IMG/VR virus record: IMGVR_UViG_3300032282_003382
Span: 1 to 55,674 of that record
DNA from: a virus
Length of the DNA: 55,674 nucleotides
Reading direction: 5' to 3' (one strand)
Made by a program: the position numbers and the translations under genes. Below, one piece after another: positions 16,437 to 24,639 of the stretch. Within the stretch, counting starts at the first letter, position 1; every line of letters begins with the position of its first letter. The notes beneath the pieces were generated by a model that ran no database searches, was not told the origin of the DNA, and worked only from the letters and a program-made list of their open reading frames with translations.

Positions 16437-16804
16437 GATATATTCTACTACCTTTATTATTGTTATTGACTGGTTGTGCTAGTTTTGATTTGTTTAAGTC
16501 AGAGCCAGCAGTACAACCCATAACAATACAGACTAAGCCCACAGAGCGTACTAAACTTGACTTGGCTGATCCAGCACCCTTGCAGATTAAAGCACCTAAA
16601 TGGATTTTAGTAACACCTGATAATGTTGATACGGTCTGGAAAAGACTAGCAGAACAAAAAGCAGACATGGTATTGTTTAGTTTAACTGACGATAACTATG
16701 AAGCATTATCCATGGACATGGCAGAAATTCGTAACTTTATTAGTACCCAGAGAATGATTATACAGAAGTACAAAGAATACTATGAGCCTAAGGAGGCAAA
16801 ATAA
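16433..16804 (+). CDS. Lipoprotein, candidate outer-membrane spanin
   Basis: A lipoprotein signal peptide ends in LLLLTGC with the lipidated Cys at 15; the next residue is Ala, not Asp, which points to the outer membrane. The mature part of 108 residues has a short Pro/Thr-rich stretch and then KWILVTPDNVDTVWKRL and a helical C-terminus (AEIRNFISTQRMIIQKY). It could be the o-spanin partner of the preceding gene. It is longer and less proline-rich than classical Rz1, so it could also be another envelope lipoprotein. Confidence 0.55.
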   Translation: MRYILLPLLLLLTGCASFDLFKSEPAVQPITIQTKPTERTKLDLADPAPLQIKAPKWILVTPDNVDTVWKRLAEQKADMVLFSLTDDNYEALSMDMAEIRNFISTQRMIIQKYKEYYEPKEAK

Positions 16805-16998
16805 TGGATAACAAAGCATACGAGAAGCATAAAGCAGAACAACCTGTACAAAACCATACAGTAAAAGAAGTAGCTACTATTGATCCCTTTGATGGTGAAC
16901 ATACCAACACAGAGATCGGCATGGTTGTGGTCATAGGTGTATTATTGGTATATGCATTATGGCAAATTGTAAGACCTAAAAAGAAAAAGGATGATTAA
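16804..16998 (+). CDS. Small single-pass membrane protein
   Basis: 64 residues: a hydrophilic N-terminal 38, one membrane helix ([18 protein letters not shown], about 39-57) and a basic C-terminus (RPKKKKDD). The positive end suggests the C-terminus stays in the cytoplasm. It overlaps the lipoprotein stop by one base (TAATG) inside the candidate lysis cassette. It could modulate lysis (antiholin or holin accessory), but the sequence shows only a membrane anchor. Confidence 0.6.
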   Translation: MDNKAYEKHKAEQPVQNHTVKEVATIDPFDGEHTNTEIGMVVVIGVLLVYALWQIVRPKKKKDD

Positions 16999-18580
16999 AA
17001 ATATGTCAAGTTTCCCAGTAACTGGATTAAGTGTTGATTTAGACTTAAGCAAATTTGCAACCAAAGAAGAACTGCAAACAATTAGTTTAACACCTGGCCC
17101 AAAGGGCGACAATGGTGTAGATGGCAAACAAGGTGTACAAGGCGAACACGGTGAACGTGGCGATGTTGGGCCACAAGGCCCAGTAGGTGAACGTGGTGAG
17201 AAGGGTGATGTTGGTCCCCAAGGTCCACAAGGTGAACAAGGGCCCCCTGGCCAAGTAATTACTATTGATCACGAAGGCAAACAAGGCGTTGAAGGTCCAG
17301 TTGGACCACGTGGTGAGAAGGGCGATAAAGGAGACACCGGCGAAGTTGGTCCACAAGGACTACAAGGCGTTGAAGGTCCACAAGGTCCACGTGGACCACA
17401 AGGTGAACAAGGTGCTAATGGTGTTGCTGGTGCAAAAGGTGACAAGGGAGATAAAGGCGATGCAGGTGCTCCAGGAGCGAAAGGTGATACTGGCGCACAA
17501 GGTCCTAAGGGCGATGCAGGTGCTCCAGGTGCAGGTACACAGGCTCAACTTGATGATTTGCTACGCCAGATTAACGAACTTAACGCTAAAGTAACCAGTT
17601 GCTGTGATAACAAAGATACAAAGATCACAGTCATTGAAAAGAGCGAAACAGGTGCTCAAATTATTCTAAACTTAGATAGTCGTAACATCAACAGTTTACC
17701 ACGCAATTCAGCGCCAGGTAAATGGTATGACTTGACCAGCAATCATAATGATGCTACTGTATTTGGTACAGTGGCCTATGGCAGTTTAGGTGGACAATAT
17801 TGTGCTGTATTCCCAGGCGGCGCGGCCAACTACGTTCAAGTACTATCTAGAGAATATTTCAAAGGTGGTGCTTTTACAGTTCAGAGTTGGGTGTATGTTA
17901 CAAAAGTAGACAACTGGAATCGTATTATTGACTTTGGTAATGGCGTTGGTGTTCAGTGTATTGTATTGTCCAACAGTTACGGAACAAGCGGCAATCCTGG
18001 ATTGTACATGGAAAGTCAAGCGTTACAAATGAAGGCAAAAGTTGCGGCACCATTGAATCAATGGAATCATATCTGTACTACATTTGTGCCTAACACTAAT
18101 CCTGATAACAAACCAGTTGTTAATAATACAGCTACTGATACTACTAAAGGTGTTGCTAAAATCTTTATCAATGGTGTGTTACAAGGTGCAACTTACATGC
18201 CTAAGCCAACCAATATAGTGCGTAAAAATTGCTATATTGGTAAATCAAATTGGCCACCGACACAAGATCCAAACATGACTGGCGGTATTGGTGCTGTTCA
18301 GATTTATGACGGTGCATTAACTGATGCTGAAATCTTGGCAAACTATAACACAACTAAGAGTTATTATGCAACGGCTCCAGTTCAGCCTCCAATGCCAATA
18401 GCACCGGCAGCTACTCCAGCAACCACTACAACTACCAGTGCAGGGTATCCAGGTGCTGTATCAATGGGTGCTCCTACTCCGATGCCAATGTCTAGCTCAA
18501 GCAGTGTGTCAGCACCATCGGCCCCAGCTCCAGCACAACTTGACTCAAGTGTAGCTGCGGCAGGTTATATTAATTTATAA
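16991..18580 (+). CDS. Collagen-like fibre protein with LamG-type lectin domain
   Basis: Residues 36-182 are Gly-X-Y collagen repeats rich in PKGD, PQGP and GEKGD triplets, broken once by [10 protein letters not shown] short coiled-coil segment ([16 protein letters not shown]) follows, which could register the trimer. Residues 220-455 form a concanavalin-A/LamG-like domain ([55 protein letters not shown]), normally a sugar binder. The last 70 residues are Pro/Ala/Ser-rich. This fits a host-binding fibre or head decoration. ATG 16991 overlaps the previous gene; ATG 17003 is a possible alternative. Confidence 0.8.
   Translation: MIKNMSSFPVTGLSVDLDLSKFATKEELQTISLTPGPKGDNGVDGKQGVQGEHGERGDVGPQGPVGERGEKGDVGPQGPQGEQGPPGQVITIDHEGKQGVEGPVGPRGEKGDKGDTGEVGPQGLQGVEGPQGPRGPQGEQGANGVAGAKGDKGDKGDAGAPGAKGDTGAQGPKGDAGAPGAGTQAQLDDLLRQINELNAKVTSCCDNKDTKITVIEKSETGAQIILNLDSRNINSLPRNSAPGKWYDLTSNHNDATVFGTVAYGSLGGQYCAVFPGGAANYVQVLSREYFKGGAFTVQSWVYVTKVDNWNRIIDFGNGVGVQCIVLSNSYGTSGNPGLYMESQALQMKAKVAAPLNQWNHICTTFVPNTNPDNKPVVNNTATDTTKGVAKIFINGVLQGATYMPKPTNIVRKNCYIGKSNWPPTQDPNMTGGIGAVQIYDGALTDAEILANYNTTKSYYATAPVQPPMPIAPAATPATTTTTSAGYPGAVSMGAPTPMPMSSSSSVSAPSAPAPAQLDSSVAAAGYINL
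17096..17537 (+). repeat. Collagen Gly-X-Y coding repeat
   Basis: About 145 codons with glycine in nearly every third position, using GGT/GGC mostly, with near-repeats of ggtccacaaggt and ggcgataaagg. One interruption near 17252-17284 splits it into two blocks. The tandem triplets make a stretch prone to in-frame length change. Confidence 0.85.
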
Positions 18581-18592
18581 AAGGAAAACAAT

Positions 18593-18805
18593 ATGAACGC
18601 ATTAAGAAGTATGTTAAGTGACGATACTGGTGCAGTTAGTAGCAAACGCACAATCACATTCCTGTCATTTTTATTATGTGCAGCTGGATTTATCAGCAAT
18701 ACATGGTTTGAAATTAAAATTGATGCAGGGCTATTTAATAGTCTTATGTACATTGTTATCGGTGGACTAGGATTTACAGCAAGCGAAAAGTTTGCTGCCA
18801 AATAA
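18593..18805 (+). CDS. Holin-like small membrane protein
   Basis: 70 residues with two membrane helices (TFLSFLLCAAGFISNTWFEI and LFNSLMYIVIGGLGFTASEKF) after the soluble start MNALRSMLSDDTGAVSSKR. This matches small phage holins I know from marine phages, which start with a short S-D-D-x-G-x-x-S-S-K-R leader and end in G-(L/F)-G-F-T-x-x-E-K-F. The expected role is a timed pore in the inner membrane. It has a fair AAGGAAAA site and sits among other small membrane genes. No endolysin is recognised beside it. Confidence 0.65.
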   Translation: MNALRSMLSDDTGAVSSKRTITFLSFLLCAAGFISNTWFEIKIDAGLFNSLMYIVIGGLGFTASEKFAAK

Positions 18806-18817
18806 GGAAAAAATAAT

Positions 18818-19414
18818 ATGGCATTAATTGATTCAGTATTAAACATGATAAGCAAGACCCCAAAGGATCCAGATGCACCTAAGCCTCCAGTAGGTAGTCG
18901 TAGTGAGCGTGAAGCAAAGATCAAAGATAAAGCAGGTATGGTTATTAACATATTTGCTTTATTACTAGCCGTTAACACTTACTTTGGTAATAGTTACAGC
19001 AGTCTAATCCTTAATAACACTATCAAGGCCAACGATACCTGGGCATTTTATCAGGCCAAGAGCATGAAGCAAACCATGGCAGAATATGCTCGTGATGATG
19101 CTATCAGAGCTGGAGATAAGAAACGAGCTGCAGAACTTAGCGCCAAGATTGACCGTTATGAAAACGAACCTGGTGATGGTAAGAAGGATTTGATGGTCAA
19201 AGCTAAGAAGTTAGAAGTAGAACGCGATGCTGCTAAAGTTAAATCACCCTGGACTAGTTATGCCAGTACAGCATTCCAGTTAAGCATCGTATTATTGTCA
19301 GCCAGTATCTTGGCAGTTAGCATGAGCTTGTTCTGGGGCAGTTTTGTAGTAGCAGGACTTGGAACATTGTTAATGAGTCAGGGCGTCTGGCTCTGGTTAC
19401 CAATAGTTTTATAA
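18818..19414 (+). CDS. DUF4337-like membrane protein
   Basis: 198 residues with about three membrane helices: one around 42-62 (MVINIFALLLAVNTYFGN) and two at the C-terminus (LSIVLLSASILAVSMSLF and the final 25 residues). Between them is a periplasmic or cytoplasmic helical hairpin with the motif NDTWAFYQAKSMKQ, which I recognise from DUF4337 (PF14235) proteins. Function of the family is unknown. Position inside the holin group suggests a role in the envelope at lysis or in stability of infected cells; that is inference. Confidence 0.65.
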   Translation: MALIDSVLNMISKTPKDPDAPKPPVGSRSEREAKIKDKAGMVINIFALLLAVNTYFGNSYSSLILNNTIKANDTWAFYQAKSMKQTMAEYARDDAIRAGDKKRAAELSAKIDRYENEPGDGKKDLMVKAKKLEVERDAAKVKSPWTSYASTAFQLSIVLLSASILAVSMSLFWGSFVVAGLGTLLMSQGVWLWLPIVL

Positions 19415-19420
19415 TAAATA
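19413..19420 (+). promoter_or_regulatory. Late promoter, AATAAATA
   Basis: TAAATA core overlapping the previous stop, followed by AAAGGAG (19425-19431) and ATG 19439, 18 bases after the motif. It gives the 3TM holin-like gene its own late transcript, which ends at the hairpin at 19771. Confidence 0.65.
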
Positions 19421-19438
19421 TACAAAAGGAGCAACAAC

Positions 19439-19753
19439 ATGGAGTCAGAACAGAAAAAAGATCCTAACTGGATGCAAAATCTATGGCGTCCTGCCATGGG
19501 ATGGATGTATATGGTTATATGTATGTTAGACATGGCAATATTTCCAGTTTTATGGAGTGCATTACAAGCATATATGAAAATGCCAATTACACAATGGAAT
19601 CCATTAACCCTACAAGGTGCAGGATTATTCCATATTGCTATGGGCGCAGTTCTAGGTATTGCAGCATTTGGTCGTACACAAGAAAAGATTGCAGGTGCTA
19701 ACAATGGTGGCGCAGCGCCTGCTCCAAAACCAGCACCAGAACCAGAACGTTAA
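19439..19753 (+). CDS. Three-helix holin-like protein (GTA-holin type)
   Basis: 104 residues. The pattern W-R-P-x-x-G-W-x-Y near the start, a first helix (MVICMLDMAIFPVLWSALQ), then WNPLTLQGAGLFHIAMGAVLG and IAAFGRTQEK match the 3TM holin family (PF11351) known from gene transfer agents and many phages. The C-terminus is an Ala/Pro-rich tail. It probably forms or tunes the lysis hole. The gene has its own late promoter and is followed directly by a terminator, so it is a single-gene unit that can be timed apart from the rest of the cassette. Confidence 0.75.
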   Translation: MESEQKKDPNWMQNLWRPAMGWMYMVICMLDMAIFPVLWSALQAYMKMPITQWNPLTLQGAGLFHIAMGAVLGIAAFGRTQEKIAGANNGGAAPAPKPAPEPER

Positions 19754-19770
19754 AATTTATTAGCAATCTG

Positions 19771-19801
19771 ATGCCGGCAAGTTTGACTCTGCCGGCATTT
19801 T
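19771..19801 (+). terminator. Rho-independent terminator with promoter element in its loop
   Basis: ATGCCGGCA (19771-19779) pairs perfectly with TGCCGGCAT (19790-19798), a nine-bp GC-rich stem followed by TTTT. The ten-base loop contains most of the TTGACT -35 box of the next promoter. Confidence 0.88.
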
Positions 19802-19811
19802 CATCTATAAT
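19783..19811 (+). promoter_or_regulatory. Sigma-70 promoter for leaderless dnaJ, TTGACT-17-TATAAT
   Basis: TTGACT (19783-19788) and TATAAT (19806-19811) are 17 bases apart. Initiation about seven bases after the -10 falls on A19818, the first base of the dnaJ ATG, and no ribosome site is present, so the transcript would be leaderless. Confidence 0.8.
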
Positions 19812-19817
19812 TGAGCC

Positions 19818-20693
19818 ATGAGTTATTATGATACTTTGGGTGTAAGTAAAACGGCGTCTCAGGATGAGATTAAGAAGGCCTATCGTAAATTAGCCAGCAA
19901 ACATCACCCTGACAAGGGCGGCGATACTAAAACATTTCAGGAAATTCAAACTGCTTACGATGTATTAGCTGACCCTAACAGACGAGCTGAGTATGATGCT
20001 GGCCCTAGACAATTCTCACAATTTAGTGGGCGTAGTCAAAGTAACCCATTTGAAGGCATGGGCCCAGATCCTTTTGGTTTTGGGTTTAATCATAATGGCG
20101 GTGATTTTCATATAGACATCAATGAAATTTTTGGCCGTATGGGTGGACGTCAACAACCACAGCGTAACTCAGACATCAGAGTAGCCGTAGAAATACCATT
20201 ATCAAGCACTCTAGCCGAACAAAAGAAAACCATACAATACAAAACCAGCAAGGGTACTAGCCATACTGTTGAAATTGTTATACCTGCTGGTATACAACAG
20301 ATGTACAGAGTCAGATATTCAGGTTATGGTGATGATACTTATCCCCATGTCAGACCTGGAGATCTTTTGGTTGAAGCTCATATAGGGTTGCCAGAAGGAT
20401 ACACTATAAACAATAATAAATTATACAAAAAGGTATTACTACCTTTGACTGATGCTTTAACTGGTGCTAAAATAGATATTGAGAATTTTGATGGAAAAAC
20501 TCTGGAGGTTAGATTACCGCCAGGATTGCAAGACCAGAGTAAAATATGCCTGCGTGGGCAAGGATTAATGGCGCATCGTGGCCAAAGAGAAGATTTATAT
20601 CTGGATGTTAAAATTGAAATACCTAAATTAGATACAGATCAAACCATAGCTGAATTTTGTCAGGTATTAGAATCCCGCAAGTCAGGCCAATAA
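19818..20693 (+). CDS. DnaJ/CbpA-like Hsp40 co-chaperone
   Basis: The J-domain covers residues 1-65 with HPD at 30-32, after YYDTLGVSK and before [12 protein letters not shown] Gly/Phe-rich linker (60-105) follows. The rest carries the two beta-barrel substrate domains ([52 protein letters not shown]). There is no CxxCxGxG zinc module, so it is class B, like CbpA. HPD stimulates the ATPase of host DnaK, so the phage can direct DnaK to chosen clients. It sits under an early-type promoter and leads into clpA. The C-terminal dimerisation segment may be short. Confidence 0.88.
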   Translation: MSYYDTLGVSKTASQDEIKKAYRKLASKHHPDKGGDTKTFQEIQTAYDVLADPNRRAEYDAGPRQFSQFSGRSQSNPFEGMGPDPFGFGFNHNGGDFHIDINEIFGRMGGRQQPQRNSDIRVAVEIPLSSTLAEQKKTIQYKTSKGTSHTVEIVIPAGIQQMYRVRYSGYGDDTYPHVRPGDLLVEAHIGLPEGYTINNNKLYKKVLLPLTDALTGAKIDIENFDGKTLEVRLPPGLQDQSKICLRGQGLMAHRGQREDLYLDVKIEIPKLDTDQTIAEFCQVLESRKSGQ

Positions 20694-20696
20694 ATA
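20689..20696 (+). promoter_or_regulatory. Late promoter, AATAAATA
   Basis: TAAATA core overlapping the dnaJ stop, followed by AAGGA (20708-20712) and ATG 20719. clpA could thus be read early from the dnaJ promoter and again late from here. Confidence 0.6.
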
Positions 20697-20718
20697 TTTT
20701 TATAACTAAGGAAACACC

Positions 20719-22977
20719 ATGATCCAATATAACGCTGACATGGAAGCGGTGATTAGCCACGCTGTAGAGTTAGCAGTTAAGTATGAACATGAATATGTAA
20801 TGCTAGAGCATGTATTACTGAGTCTAATAAATCAAAAGAACTTCAGAGTATTACTCATAGATTTTGGTACAGATGTTGAAGGATTGGAAAAGGATCTAGC
20901 AGAATATCTGCTTACTATCCCCAAACATCATCACAAAAAAACATATCAGCCCAAGCGTACTAACAGCCTTGAGAGAATTTTTAACAGGGCATTGACGCAG
21001 GTTTTGTTTAGCGGCCGCAATCATGTATTGCCCATAGACTTGTTCCTGAGCATTAGCATGGAAGAAAAGAGTCATGCTAGTTACTTTATTCAGAAATACA
21101 ACATTGACAAGAAAGAGTTAGTACAATTCTTTAACGAAAACTATTCACAAGTCGCCAGCAACATGAGCGACAATAAGGCCGATTTAATCCTAGATGAGCA
21201 TTGTACTAACCTTAATGAAATGGCCAAGGCAGAGAAAATTGATCCTGTTATTGGGCGTGATAGTGAGCTCATGGAGATTATACAAGTACTAGCCCGTAAA
21301 CAAAAATCCAATGTATTGTTGGTTGGTGATCCTGGTGTAGGTAAGACAGCTATTGTAGAAGGACTTGCACTTAACATTGTGGAAGGTAATGTTCCGCCCC
21401 ACTTAAAAGATCATATTGTATATAACCTAGATGTGGGTAGTATGCTTGCTGGGTCAAAATATCGCGGGGACTTTGAAGAAAAACTTAAAGACACTATCAA
21501 AGCTCTACAAGCTAAAGGAAATTGTATTCTATTCATAGACGAAGCACATCAGATGCATGGTGCTGGCGCTGGCGGTGGGGGTGGTGTAGACTTAGCTAAT
21601 ATGCTTAAACCAGCTTTAGCCAAAGGCGGATTAAAAGTAGTAGCTAGTACAACCTGGGAAGAATATACACAGAGCTTTGAAAAGGATCGCGCACTGATGC
21701 GCCGCTTTTATCGCTTAACTGTGGACGAGCCTACTCCAGATGTTACTAAACAGATCTTGACTAGACTTAAGCCAATTTATGAACAATTCCATGGTGGTAA
21801 GATTCATCTTAAAGCTATCAATGCTGCTGTGGATTATAGTGTAAGGTACATAACTGATAAGAAGTTACCAGACAAGGCCATTGATCTTATTGACATGGCC
21901 TGTGCCAAGGCTAAAATTATTGATCCAAACTTTGTGATTAAGCGTCAGAATATTCTGGAAGTAGTTAGTAAGGCTGCTAAAATTCCATTGGAAAACCTTA
22001 CTAATGAGTCAGAGGCTATTACTGTTAACTTAGAAGATAACATTAAACAAAAACTATATGGCCAGGATGAAGCAATTACACAGGTACTGGAAAAGATTTA
22101 TATTGCCAAGGCTGGCCTTAAGACTATTAATAAACCCATAGGTAACTTTTTATTCCTGGGACCAACAGGAGTAGGTAAAACAGAGCTAGCCAAATTATTG
22201 TCTGAAAACCTGCAGATGAAACTTATTCGTTACGATATGTCAGAGTATCAGGAACGCCATGCCATAGCAAAGCTCATTGGTGCGCCACCAGGATATGTAG
22301 GCTATGAAGATGGTAACCTGGGCGGTGGACTATTGGTATCAGACATTGAAAAGAATCCGCATAGTATAATATTGTTTGACGAAATTGAAAAAGCACATCC
22401 TGATGTTAGTAATGTACTACTTCAGCTCATGGACGAAGGTACAGTTACTAGTTCAAACGGCAAAAAAGTAAGTGCTCGTAATACCATAATAATCCTAACC
22501 AGTAATTTAGGTGCTACCGAGTCTGAAAAGAATACCATAGGATTTGGTGACCTTACTCGCAAGGGTGAGGATGACAAAGCTGTTAAGGAGTTCTTTAAGC
22601 CTGAATTCCGTAACCGGTTGGATGGGGTAGTTAAGTTCAAGAGTCTGGATATGCAGTATGTAAAACGCATTGTGAACAAATTTATTTCTGAGCTTAATGA
22701 AATGCTGTCACAGAAAAACATCAAACTTCGTTGTTCAGAAAAATGTATTGATGCGTTAGCAACCAAGGGCTATGATAAGAAAATGGGGGCTAGGCCGCTT
22801 GCTCGTACCATAGATTCAGAGATCAAAGTACCATTAAGTAAAAAGATCTTGTTTGAGAAAATTCCAGGCAACAGTATTATTGAAGTTGACTATACTGACA
22901 AGTTCCTGTTTAATGTAATACTTTCTACAACTGAAAGGGAAATCCTAAGTGGATCAGAAATTTTGGAACAAACTTAA
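20719..22977 (+). CDS. clpA: ClpA-type AAA+ unfoldase
   Basis: 752 residues, as E. coli ClpA (758). An N-domain (1-140) with VMLEHVLLSLI is followed by AAA-1 with Walker A GDPGVGKT (203-210), Walker B ILFIDEAH and the ClpA-like GAGAGGGGGVD loop, then AAA-2 with GPTGVGKT (481-488), LFDEIEKAHPDV and the GYVG pore loop. There is no ClpB/ClpC middle domain. The tripeptide IGF (607-609) lies where ClpA has its ClpP-docking IGL loop. It should therefore be able to dock on host ClpP and feed it proteins. No clpP or clpS is seen nearby. Possible uses are removal of host proteins or prohead proteolysis. Confidence 0.9.
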   Translation: MIQYNADMEAVISHAVELAVKYEHEYVMLEHVLLSLINQKNFRVLLIDFGTDVEGLEKDLAEYLLTIPKHHHKKTYQPKRTNSLERIFNRALTQVLFSGRNHVLPIDLFLSISMEEKSHASYFIQKYNIDKKELVQFFNENYSQVASNMSDNKADLILDEHCTNLNEMAKAEKIDPVIGRDSELMEIIQVLARKQKSNVLLVGDPGVGKTAIVEGLALNIVEGNVPPHLKDHIVYNLDVGSMLAGSKYRGDFEEKLKDTIKALQAKGNCILFIDEAHQMHGAGAGGGGGVDLANMLKPALAKGGLKVVASTTWEEYTQSFEKDRALMRRFYRLTVDEPTPDVTKQILTRLKPIYEQFHGGKIHLKAINAAVDYSVRYITDKKLPDKAIDLIDMACAKAKIIDPNFVIKRQNILEVVSKAAKIPLENLTNESEAITVNLEDNIKQKLYGQDEAITQVLEKIYIAKAGLKTINKPIGNFLFLGPTGVGKTELAKLLSENLQMKLIRYDMSEYQERHAIAKLIGAPPGYVGYEDGNLGGGLLVSDIEKNPHSIILFDEIEKAHPDVSNVLLQLMDEGTVTSSNGKKVSARNTIIILTSNLGATESEKNTIGFGDLTRKGEDDKAVKEFFKPEFRNRLDGVVKFKSLDMQYVKRIVNKFISELNEMLSQKNIKLRCSEKCIDALATKGYDKKMGARPLARTIDSEIKVPLSKKILFEKIPGNSIIEVDYTDKFLFNVILSTTEREILSGSEILEQT

Positions 22978-23653
22978 AATAGTAAAGTTTGGAAAGACTA
23001 ACAAGATTTCGTTTGGACAATATGCCTATAAATTAAAGTTACGGGCTCATGGTGCATCTGCTCTTAAAGATAAAGAGTATTGTAATAACTTAGAAAAAAT
23101 TACAACTTATCTGGAAAAAAGGCAGTCCTATGGTAGTTGGTCGTCTAGCAGATTTTTAACAGCTGAAGAGATGTTGTCGCTCCATAAAATTTATGCAGAA
23201 ATGATGGAGCAGGACAAAATAACAATGCGTGTAGAAGAGCCGTTTGCAACATTTTATTTTGAAACAGAAGATGATGCCAAGTATTTTGCTACAAAAATGC
23301 CCAAAACTATGTGCATTGAACTATTTCAGTATCCTGAATCTGAAACCGAATTAGAAGCACTCAGAGCCAATAAAATAATTAAAAAACGTCCTATTATGGG
23401 TTATGCTTATTGTGTAACATTTAAACCAGGCACTTATGAAGAGTCTGATAAAGCAGCCATAAAAAATCTAATTGAAAACTTAGATGCAAAAGCTAGCAAT
23501 GGTTTTATAGATCGTCTTAATGATAAAAACCATAAGTTTTGGAGTTCTTACAAAATTTATATCAGAACAGAAGCTGATTATACCTGGATGGCCATGGCCG
23601 TTAATTCAAAACTATTAGGAAAAATAAATCAACTACACTTCACCAATAAATAA
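22949..23653 (+). CDS. Phage protein of unknown function
   Basis: The start is GTG 22949, overlapping clpA by 29 bases, with AAAGGGA upstream. 234 residues, basic at the N-terminus (WNKLKIVKFGKTNKIS), with two halves: a helical part to about 85 and an alpha/beta part (FATFYFETEDDAKYFATKM, MGYAYCVTFKPGTYEE, YKIYIRTEADYTWMAMAV). The second half looks like a repeated beta-alpha-beta unit, perhaps ferredoxin-like. No family recognised. Coupling to clpA might mean an adaptor role, but nothing in the sequence proves it. Confidence 0.6.
   Translation: MDQKFWNKLKIVKFGKTNKISFGQYAYKLKLRAHGASALKDKEYCNNLEKITTYLEKRQSYGSWSSSRFLTAEEMLSLHKIYAEMMEQDKITMRVEEPFATFYFETEDDAKYFATKMPKTMCIELFQYPESETELEALRANKIIKKRPIMGYAYCVTFKPGTYEESDKAAIKNLIENLDAKASNGFIDRLNDKNHKFWSSYKIYIRTEADYTWMAMAVNSKLLGKINQLHFTNK
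23645..23652 (+). promoter_or_regulatory. Late promoter, AATAAATA
   Basis: TAAATA core at the end of the preceding gene, then AAAGGAA (23657-23663) and ATG 23670, 17 bases after the motif. It opens the late block that runs to the hairpin at 27513. Confidence 0.65.
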
Positions 23654-23669
23654 TTTAAAGGAACTTATT

Positions 23670-23837
23670 ATGGCCCAAATTGTGCAAAAAACTCTAACCA
23701 TTAGTTTAAGTAAACTGGTTAAAACCTCAGATGCAGATAATGATATTGATACATCTAGTCTAAATGAAAATCTAGAAGTTCTAGTAGCTGAACTTATTAA
23801 TGACCCCTCTATTATTGTTGAAGTGACACATGACTGA
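23670..23837 (+). CDS. Small late protein (55 residues)
   Basis: ATG 23670 with an AAAGGAA site seven bases upstream opens a 55-residue frame ending at 23837. The product begins AQIVQKTLTISLSKLVK and ends ELINDPSIIVEV, an acidic helical protein. I have an impression of similar short genes in marine T4-like phages but no function. It overlaps the glycosyltransferase start by eight bases and has a well-placed late promoter, which together support a real gene. Confidence 0.7.
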   Translation: MAQIVQKTLTISLSKLVKTSDADNDIDTSSLNENLEVLVAELINDPSIIVEVTHD

Positions 23838-24639
23838 TAAACTTACGTTTGAAAATACATTTAAGAAAAAAACAACGACCCCAAAGGTTGTAGCACCAAC
23901 AGTAGTACCACAGTCCACAAAGTCAGTATTAAAACCACATGTTTACTTTGCATTACCCTGTTATGGTGGTCTAATTTATGAGAGCTGCTTTATGAGTCTG
24001 CTTAGATTTACTACTTTAGCAGCTCGTGCTGGTCTGGAATGGACAGTTGACACCATGGTGAACGAGAGTTTAATTCCCCGTGGCCGTAATAACCTTGTAG
24101 CAAAGTTTTTAAGCAATCCAGGTGCTACACATCTGATGTTCATTGATGCTGATATTCGTTGGCAACCCGAATACATCTTTAAAATGCTAGAAGCTAACAA
24201 AGAAGTGGTTTGTGGATTATACCCCATGAAATGTGTACCACCTAAGTTTGTTATTAATGCCATTCCTAATAGCGTTAAAGAGGGTCAACTAGAAGAAGTA
24301 AGTACTGCTGGTACAGGGTTTATGATGATTAAACGTGAATGTATTGAAGAAATGGTCAGAGCTTATCCTGAAACCAAATACAATGACAACATTGGTGTAG
24401 GTAAAGAGTTTGAACCCAATATGTATGCTTTGTTTGATTGCAGCATTGACTCTGATAAGAACTACTTGTCTGAAGACTGGACCTTCTGTTATCGTTGGCG
24501 TAAACTAGGTAAAAAGGTTTGGGTACACAAGGATCTAATATTGGACCATCAGGGCACTTACACATTCAGAGGTGCTGAAGCTGCTGAGTATCATAATAAG
24601 TTAGCAGCAGAAGCTGAAGCAGCACAAAGGAAAGCATAA
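23830..24639 (+). CDS. GT-A type glycosyltransferase-like protein
   Basis: 269 residues. After a Thr/Pro/Lys-rich N-terminal 35, HVYFALPCYGG starts a nucleotide-sugar fold; MFIDADIRW supplies the metal-binding D-x-D, and GTGFMMIKRECIEEM and LSEDWTFCYRWRKLGKKVW are the conserved later blocks of GT2-like enzymes (acidic catalytic region E-D). Likely transfers a sugar from a nucleotide sugar. Lying in a late block of virion-type genes, it may glycosylate capsid or fibre protein, or modified DNA. The acceptor cannot be read from sequence. Confidence 0.75.
   Translation: MTDKLTFENTFKKKTTTPKVVAPTVVPQSTKSVLKPHVYFALPCYGGLIYESCFMSLLRFTTLAARAGLEWTVDTMVNESLIPRGRNNLVAKFLSNPGATHLMFIDADIRWQPEYIFKMLEANKEVVCGLYPMKCVPPKFVINAIPNSVKEGQLEEVSTAGTGFMMIKRECIEEMVRAYPETKYNDNIGVGKEFEPNMYALFDCSIDSDKNYLSEDWTFCYRWRKLGKKVWVHKDLILDHQGTYTFRGAEAAEYHNKLAAEAEAAQRKA

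Noticed and set aside
17265-17594. Second plus-strand frame of 109 codons inside the collagen gene
   Set aside because: It is the shifted reading of the Gly-X-Y repeat, giving a low-complexity Lys/Val-rich product, with the real gene continuous on both sides.
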